9,837 bases of DNA from Lamprobacter sp964516305 (GTDB lineage Bacteria > Pseudomonadota > Gammaproteobacteria > Chromatiales > Chromatiaceae), in NCBI GenBank assembly GCA_964516305.1, contig CAZEZH010000126.1:1-9837 (forward strand). Reading direction: 5' to 3'. The notes beneath the pieces were generated by a model. It was not told the DNA's origin, searched no databases, and saw only the letters and a list, made by a program, of their open reading frames with translations. Shown piece after piece: positions 5,766-9,837 of this stretch. Position numbers and translations under genes: made by a program. Position 1 is the stretch's first letter. Each line of letters opens with the position of its first letter.

Positions 5766-8213
5766 GTGAACAAGCCATCCGCAACCCCGCTCAGCGCTGA
5801 CCGTCGACCTTTCTTTGGCCTCGGCTGGAAGGTGCTGATCGGTATCAGCCTGGCGCTAGCCGTGGTCATTCTGTCACTCACGCTCTATGCGCGCGAGATC
5901 CTGGTCGACCAATTCGAGCGCAGCCAAGCCTATCTGCGCCACCGCCAGACCGAGCATCTCGTCAGCCTGATCGCAGATCGCTTTCAGCAGATGGCTCAGC
6001 TGGCCAGCATGGTGCCACGCCTCGAAACCCCGGCCACCGACGGCTCGGCAACCGATCACCTGCGCAACGCGCTGCAGGTCGACGGCACGCTGCTCGACCT
6101 GGAGTGGGATATTCGCTCAGTGCATTGGCTGCCGCTCGGTGGCGAATCGCTCGCGCTCTGGCCATCGGACGGATTGCCGTTGCCGGCATCGTTGCTGCGC
6201 AAGGTCCAGCGACAGCCAGAACAGATCAGCGAGCATATCCGCTGCAGTGACGATGCCTGCCACCAATATCTGGCCTCCCCGGTGCTCTGGGATGGCGAAA
6301 CCGCCGGCAGCCTGGTGCTCGGGCGGACCATGGCGAGCATCCTGCTAGCGTTCCGTGAGCTGACCGATGCCGATCTTGCGATCGCGCGGCTTGCCGATAT
6401 CGAGGCGTCCAGCACCGCCTCGGCAGCCCCTCAGCTGCAGTTTTTCGGGGCGACCCAGGCCGAGCAGATCCTCCCGTTGCTCGACTCGATTCCGACGGAC
6501 TCCTTACTCAGCAGCAGCTCGCAGGCCCCATTGACGATCCAGCTTGGACAGCACTGGTACGAGGTCTTTCGCATTGACCCAGCGGGCAGCGAGATGATGG
6601 GTTTCGTTATCAATCAGATCACTGAAGCACGGCACAGCGTCAGCCAGATGTCCCGCAACAGCCTGCTGATCGGTCTGCTCGGCCTACTTGTGGCCGAGGC
6701 GCTGTTGCTGTTGATCATGCACCGCCCAATCAACCGCATCCGCACCTTATCGCGTCTGCTGCCGCTGCTGGCCGAGAACCGTTTCGAGACCCTCGCCGAT
6801 GAACTCCAGACCGCCCACAGTGCGACCGGACTGCGCGATGAGATTGATGAAACCGTTGGTGTCGTGCTGCGACTGAACCAGCGCATGGCTCAGGTGCAGG
6901 CGGAACGCGAAGCGGCGCTAAACGAGCTGCACTGGCTCGCCGATCATGATCCCCTGACCGCGTTGCTGAATCGCCGCCGCTTTGACGAAGAACTGGCCAA
7001 GGCGATCGAGCACAGGCAACGCCACGGCAGCCAGGGCGCTTTGCTGTTCATCGATCTCAACAGCTTCAAGGACGTCAACGATACCAGCGGCCACCAGATT
7101 GGCGATCGGCTGCTCAAACGGATCGGCAAACGGCTCAAGGCATGCCTCAGCGAAGGCGACAAGATCGGCCGCTTCGGTGGCGACGAGTTCGCCGTACTGC
7201 TCCCCGCGGCGACGCCAGAACTGGTGCTGAGTCTGGCCGAGCTGATGCATGACCAGATCCGCACCACCAGGGTGCAAGCAAAAGGCCATCGACACCAGGT
7301 CTCGGCGAGTATCGGCATCGTGCTCTTTCCCGATCATGGAGACGACCCGCAAACGCTGATGGCGAATGCCGATCTGGCCATGTACCAGGCCAAGGCGCAG
7401 CAGCGTCAACGCAGCCATCTCTACTCCAACCAAGATCCTGCCCGCGCCGCCGCGAATGCGCGCGTGCTCTGGAATCGGGAGATCACCGAGGCGATCGAGG
7501 CGGATCGGCTACGGCTCTACTACCAACCGCTGATGGCCCTTGCAGACCGAAGGATCTGGCGGGCCGAGGGGCTGCTGCGCCTAAAGCTCGCCGACGGACA
7601 AATAGCGAGTCCCGATGAGTTTATCCCCGTTGCCGAGAGCACCGGTCTCATCAACGTCGTCGACCGTTGGGTGTTAGCCGAGGCGATTCGCGTACTGGCC
7701 ACTCATCCACATCTCTCGCTAGCCATCAACCTCTCTGCCAAGGCCCTGGCCGATGCATCGATCGATGCCGAACTGGCTCGTCTGCTGCAGACGTCAAAGA
7801 TCGATCCGCGACGTCTAACGCTGGAAATCACCGAAACGGTTGCGATCGACAACATGAGCACGGCAATCACGCGGATTAAAAGCATGCGCGCACTCGGCTG
7901 CCACTTCGCACTGGATGACTTTGGCAGCGGCTTCGCCTCTTACGCCTATCTGAAGCAGTTGCCGGTCGACGATGTCAAGATCGATGGCAGCTTTATCCGC
8001 AACCTGGACAAGAGCTTGGAAGATCGCATCTTCGTGCGCGCGACCACCGAGATGGCGCACACCATGGGTAAGAAGGTCATCGCCGAATTCGTCGAATCAG
8101 CGGCCATCCTCGAGGTGCTCTGCGAGTTGGGCGTCGATTTCGCGCAAGGCTATTTCGTCGGCCGCCCAGTGCCAGAGCCGCCGGCCGCCGCCCGCGAAAA
8201 CCAGAACAGTTGA
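5766..8213 (+). CDS. membrane sensor GGDEF-EAL cyclic-di-GMP enzyme
   Basis: The 815-residue inner-membrane protein has TM1 (about 22-42), a periplasmic sensor (43-298), TM2 (about 300-318), a HAMP-like/coiled linker, GGDEF (about 385-520) and EAL (about 545-800). The periplasmic part (LYAREILVDQFERS near its start, PVLWDGETAGSLVLGR later) looks like a double Cache domain, and it has a Cys160-X4-Cys165 pair. The diguanylate cyclase signature GGDEF is intact (471-475), with FIDLNSFKDVND upstream. The inhibitory I-site RxxD is absent (SEGD instead). The phosphodiesterase motif reads EGL (601-603), but the metal and catalytic residues appear retained: E601, N655, E690, D717-D718, K738, E774 and Q794. 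The protein could therefore both make and degrade c-di-GMP. GTG 5766 follows GGAGG by four bases and lies 20 bases after the porin stop. Confidence 0.95.
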   Translation: MNKPSATPLSADRRPFFGLGWKVLIGISLALAVVILSLTLYAREILVDQFERSQAYLRHRQTEHLVSLIADRFQQMAQLASMVPRLETPATDGSATDHLRNALQVDGTLLDLEWDIRSVHWLPLGGESLALWPSDGLPLPASLLRKVQRQPEQISEHIRCSDDACHQYLASPVLWDGETAGSLVLGRTMASILLAFRELTDADLAIARLADIEASSTASAAPQLQFFGATQAEQILPLLDSIPTDSLLSSSSQAPLTIQLGQHWYEVFRIDPAGSEMMGFVINQITEARHSVSQMSRNSLLIGLLGLLVAEALLLLIMHRPINRIRTLSRLLPLLAENRFETLADELQTAHSATGLRDEIDETVGVVLRLNQRMAQVQAEREAALNELHWLADHDPLTALLNRRRFDEELAKAIEHRQRHGSQGALLFIDLNSFKDVNDTSGHQIGDRLLKRIGKRLKACLSEGDKIGRFGGDEFAVLLPAATPELVLSLAELMHDQIRTTRVQAKGHRHQVSASIGIVLFPDHGDDPQTLMANADLAMYQAKAQQRQRSHLYSNQDPARAAANARVLWNREITEAIEADRLRLYYQPLMALADRRIWRAEGLLRLKLADGQIASPDEFIPVAESTGLINVVDRWVLAEAIRVLATHPHLSLAINLSAKALADASIDAELARLLQTSKIDPRRLTLEITETVAIDNMSTAITRIKSMRALGCHFALDDFGSGFASYAYLKQLPVDDVKIDGSFIRNLDKSLEDRIFVRATTEMAHTMGKKVIAEFVESAAILEVLCELGVDFAQGYFVGRPVPEPPAAARENQNS

Positions 8214-8260
8214 AGCGCTGGCGGGATAGCCAACCTCGCGCAAACACCGATGAACAACAT

Positions 8261-8266
8261 GGGGAG
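8261..8266 (+). promoter_or_regulatory. ribosome-binding site of cheD
   Basis: GGGGAG lies only two bases before ATG 8269 but eight bases before the in-frame ATG 8275. Spacing favours initiation at 8275, giving a product two residues shorter (starting MERIYLLPGE). Confidence 0.6.
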
Positions 8267-8268
8267 CA

Positions 8269-8754
8269 ATGAGCATGGAGCGCATCTATCTGTTACCGGG
8301 CGAATACCATGTCGCGCGGACACCATGCGAGCTTGCCACCCTACTGGGAAGCTGCGTTGGGGTCTGTCTGCGCCATATCGACAAACCCTACGCCGCCATG
8401 AACCACTTTCTGCTGGCCAGGGCGCGGTCCGAGGACACCGACATCGGTCGTTATGGCGACCGCGCCACTGCCGCGATTATTAGCCTCATGCGCCGGCTCG
8501 ACCCGGCCGAAGGCGTGCTGCGCGCGCAGCTCTTCGGCGGCGCCCAAGTCATCGATTGTCTCGCGCCGAATGGCGACATCGGCCTCGCCAATATCGCGGT
8601 TGCTCGGCAGATCCTCGCAGCACATCGCATCCCGGTTGAAGCAGAGGACGTCGGCGGCACCCGTGGCCGCAGCATCTCCTTCGATACCGCCACCGGACAG
8701 ATCAGGGTTCGGATGCTCCAGACCGCCGCCGAGTTTGTCGCCGCCAGCCGTTGA
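8269..8754 (+). CDS. cheD: CheD chemoreceptor glutamine deamidase
   Basis: CheD (EC 3.5.1.44) deamidates specific glutamines of methyl-accepting chemotaxis proteins, making methylatable glutamates, and in some bacteria also works with CheC. The 161-residue product has the full family layout. Catalytic Cys29 lies in TLLGSCVGV and His46 in MNHFLL, 17 residues apart as in the Thermotoga enzyme. Downstream are YGDRATAAI, AQLFGGAQV, and the C-terminal DVGGTRGRSISFDTATG. The ATG at 8275 has better ribosome-binding spacing than that at 8269. The gene lies 55 bases after the GGDEF-EAL gene on the same strand and is probably in the same operon. No other che gene or receptor is in the window, so it is an orphan here. 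Confidence 0.95.
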   Translation: MSMERIYLLPGEYHVARTPCELATLLGSCVGVCLRHIDKPYAAMNHFLLARARSEDTDIGRYGDRATAAIISLMRRLDPAEGVLRAQLFGGAQVIDCLAPNGDIGLANIAVARQILAAHRIPVEAEDVGGTRGRSISFDTATGQIRVRMLQTAAEFVAASR

Positions 8755-8772
8755 ACCGCCCTCAACAGCCGA

Positions 8773-8802
8773 CTGATCAGCGTTCAGCGAACCGTTGATC
8801 AG
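8773..8802. other. hairpin between convergent cheD and DUF29 genes
   Basis: Nine bases (8773-8781) pair with 8794-8802, including one G-T pair. After a one-base bulge, GTTC (8782-8785) pairs with GAAC (8789-8792) around an AGC triloop. It starts 18 bases after the cheD stop and its right arm contains the DUF29 stop codon. No T-run follows on either strand, so it may be a weak bidirectional terminator or a 3'-end stabiliser rather than a canonical intrinsic terminator. Confidence 0.5.
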
Positions 8803-9245
8803 CCTGCGCTAGGACTAGGCCAGAACTCCTGATCGAAGAGCGCTTGTGCCTGATAAGGACAGTCTGCGGGAAAGCTGCACTTAGGGAGTCCGGTTTCGAA
8901 GCTCGCGAGATCGACAGCATCGGTATAGGCGTCGAGGATTTCCGCATCGACAAAACGCTTGAGACTCGGGCTATCCTTGAGCAGCTTCGCCAGATCCTTG
9001 CGTTGTACCCGGATGGTGCCCGCCCAGCTCGATGAGCGCTGATCCGGCTGGTATTGCCACTTGAGGAGATGACCAATCAAGATGCGCAGCCGCCGATAGA
9101 GCTCTCGACGCTCGTTGCCCATTTCCTGCTCCAAGGCCTCGGCCAGCTGCTCAATGTCGAGATCCTGTATTCGCCCCGCCTTCAACAAGCGGCTTTGTTG
9201 CTCGAGCCAGCCATATCGATCAGGTGTTCGTACTGGTTCATTCAT
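8799..9245 (-). CDS. DUF29 family protein
   Basis: The 148-residue product matches the DUF29 pattern: YGWLEQQSRLLKAGRIQDLD, then EALEQEMGNERRELYRRLRILIGHLLKWQYQP, SWAGTIRVQR, DSPSLKRFVD, and the C-terminal ETGL...CPYQ...FWP. These small, helical, soluble proteins have no established function and are frequent in cyanobacteria and purple sulfur bacteria. There is no signal peptide or membrane segment. ATG 9245 has only a weak AAGG three bases upstream. The gene follows sdhE by 64 bases on the same strand and may be transcribed with it. No functional link to succinate dehydrogenase is evident. Confidence 0.92.
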   Translation of the reverse strand: MNEPVRTPDRYGWLEQQSRLLKAGRIQDLDIEQLAEALEQEMGNERRELYRRLRILIGHLLKWQYQPDQRSSSWAGTIRVQRKDLAKLLKDSPSLKRFVDAEILDAYTDAVDLASFETGLPKCSFPADCPYQAQALFDQEFWPSPSAG

Positions 9246-9309
9246 AGGCCTTAGCTTGCATAGGGCTTAGCTCGCGCAGGGATCGCCTTGCGGAGAACTC
9301 ACCTTGATG

Positions 9310-9672
9310 TCAACGCTCTGCGCCAGCATCGCTCGACGATGCTCGCGGTCCTTCAAGCATGCAGTCTTGAATCGCCGCAACCAGGCGACTGAGCGCGGGA
9401 TCTGCCGGCACCGCCTGGCCGAGCAGCCAATCCTGCAGAATCTGGTCTTGATAGCCGAGCAAGCGCTCGAAGTCAGCGCTCCCGGCGGAGTCTAGCTCGG
9501 CATAGCGCTGATCCAAGAAGCGGTTCAGCAGCAGGTCGAGCTCAAGCATGCCGCGCCGGCATTGCCAGCGCAGGCGCTGGATCTGGCGCTCCAGGCCCAA
9601 GGCCTCAGCCTGAAAGGACCCAGCGCGATACTGATCCAGGGAAACCGCGCTGCCGCCACACTCACTCATCAC
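9310..9672 (-). CDS. sdhE: SdhE, succinate dehydrogenase flavinylation factor
   Basis: SdhE (YgfY/CptB family) promotes covalent FAD attachment to SdhA. The diagnostic stretch LRWQCRRGMLELDLLLNRF (34-52) carries the RGxxE motif (Arg40, Gly41, Glu44) that is essential in this family. At 120 residues it is longer than the usual 80-95: about 30 residues precede the core and a Ser/Ala-rich tail follows it. Initiation is at GTG 9672 or the adjacent ATG 9669, because the codon just upstream in frame is TGA. Both start codons lie inside the 7-base repeat array, and no purine-rich ribosome-binding site is evident outside it. A later start near the TTG at residue 25 cannot be excluded and would give a family-length protein. 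The gene lies directly downstream of sdhB, its common position. Confidence 0.93.
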   Translation of the reverse strand: MMSECGGSAVSLDQYRAGSFQAEALGLERQIQRLRWQCRRGMLELDLLLNRFLDQRYAELDSAGSADFERLLGYQDQILQDWLLGQAVPADPALSRLVAAIQDCMLEGPRASSSDAGAER

Positions 9673-9730
9673 TCATCACTCATCACTCATCACTCATCAC
9701 TCACCACTCATCACTCACCACTCACCACTC
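9661..9730. repeat. 7-base tandem repeat array (ATCACTC)x10 at the sdhB-sdhE junction
   Basis: Ten contiguous 7-base units: six exact ATCACTC (9668, 9675, 9682, 9689, 9696, 9710), three ACCACTC (9703, 9717, 9724) and one CTCACTC (9661). On the coding (minus) strand the unit GAGTGAT supplies GTG, ATG and TGA triplets in rotating frames, since 7 is not a multiple of 3. The array overlaps two bases of the sdhB stop codon and includes the sdhE start codon. Confidence 0.95.
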
Positions 9731-9837
9731 AAACCGACTGCTCAAGCATCAACTCTTTGATCTGACCAATCGCCTTGGTCGGGTTCAAGCCCTTCGGGCA
9801 AACCTCGACGCAGTTCATGATGCTATGGCAGCGAAAC
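9729..9837 (-). CDS. sdhB: SdhB, succinate dehydrogenase iron-sulfur subunit (C-terminal end)
   Basis: Only the last 36 codons are present; the 5' part lies beyond the right edge. The stretch CHSIMNCVEVCPKGLNP is the end of the SdhB ferredoxin-like domain. By comparison with E. coli SdhB, the first two cysteines ligate the 3Fe-4S cluster and the one in VCPKGLNP ligates the 4Fe-4S cluster. The protein ends in KELMLEQSV. SdhB carries electrons from the SdhA flavin to ubiquinone in complex II at the cytoplasmic membrane. The TGA stop (9729-9731) falls at the edge of the repeat array that leads into sdhE. Confidence 0.97.
   Translation of the reverse strand, partial: FRCHSIMNCVEVCPKGLNPTKAIGQIKELMLEQSV

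Noticed and set aside
6918..7433. 171-codon minus-strand frame inside the GGDEF region
   Set aside because: It lies antisense to an unambiguous GGDEF-EAL coding region and arises from high G+C codon bias.
9661..9730. CRISPR array
   Set aside because: Units are 7 bases and contiguous without spacers, so this is a simple tandem repeat.

Overview
The window is about 60% G+C by eye and densely coded. LexA, SdhB and SdhE resemble gammaproteobacterial proteins, and the lexA operator is the CTGT-N8-ACAG type used by gamma- and betaproteobacteria. A DUF29 protein beside an sdh operon fits a Chromatiales (purple sulfur bacterium) background, but that narrower placement is inference.

Left part (1-1679, minus strand): a MoxR-type AAA+ ATPase whose reading frame runs off the window edge, preceded in the same operon by an unrecognised two-helix membrane protein. 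The two genes overlap in ATGA. The first ~57 bases are strikingly A+T-rich and break the conserved ATPase sequence, suggesting an insertion or assembly junction. A secreted chymotrypsin-fold serine protease (1861-2817, minus) and lexA (3031-3762, minus) follow. lexA has a perfect SOS box laid over its predicted -10 element.

Centre (4109-8754, plus strand): four closely spaced genes. They encode a short PstS-like periplasmic protein, a beta-barrel outer-membrane protein, a large GGDEF-EAL protein with a periplasmic Cache-like sensor, and a CheD deamidase. Together they look like an envelope sensing module that feeds cyclic-di-GMP turnover, with a possible link to chemoreceptor modification. 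This is the most interesting unit in the window. Its function is inferred from gene content only.

Right part (8799-9837, minus strand): the tail of sdhB, then sdhE (flavinylation factor of succinate dehydrogenase), then a DUF29 protein. A 70-base array of ten 7-base repeats fills the sdhB-sdhE junction, overlaps the sdhB stop codon and supplies the sdhE start codon. A hairpin lies between the convergent cheD and DUF29 genes.
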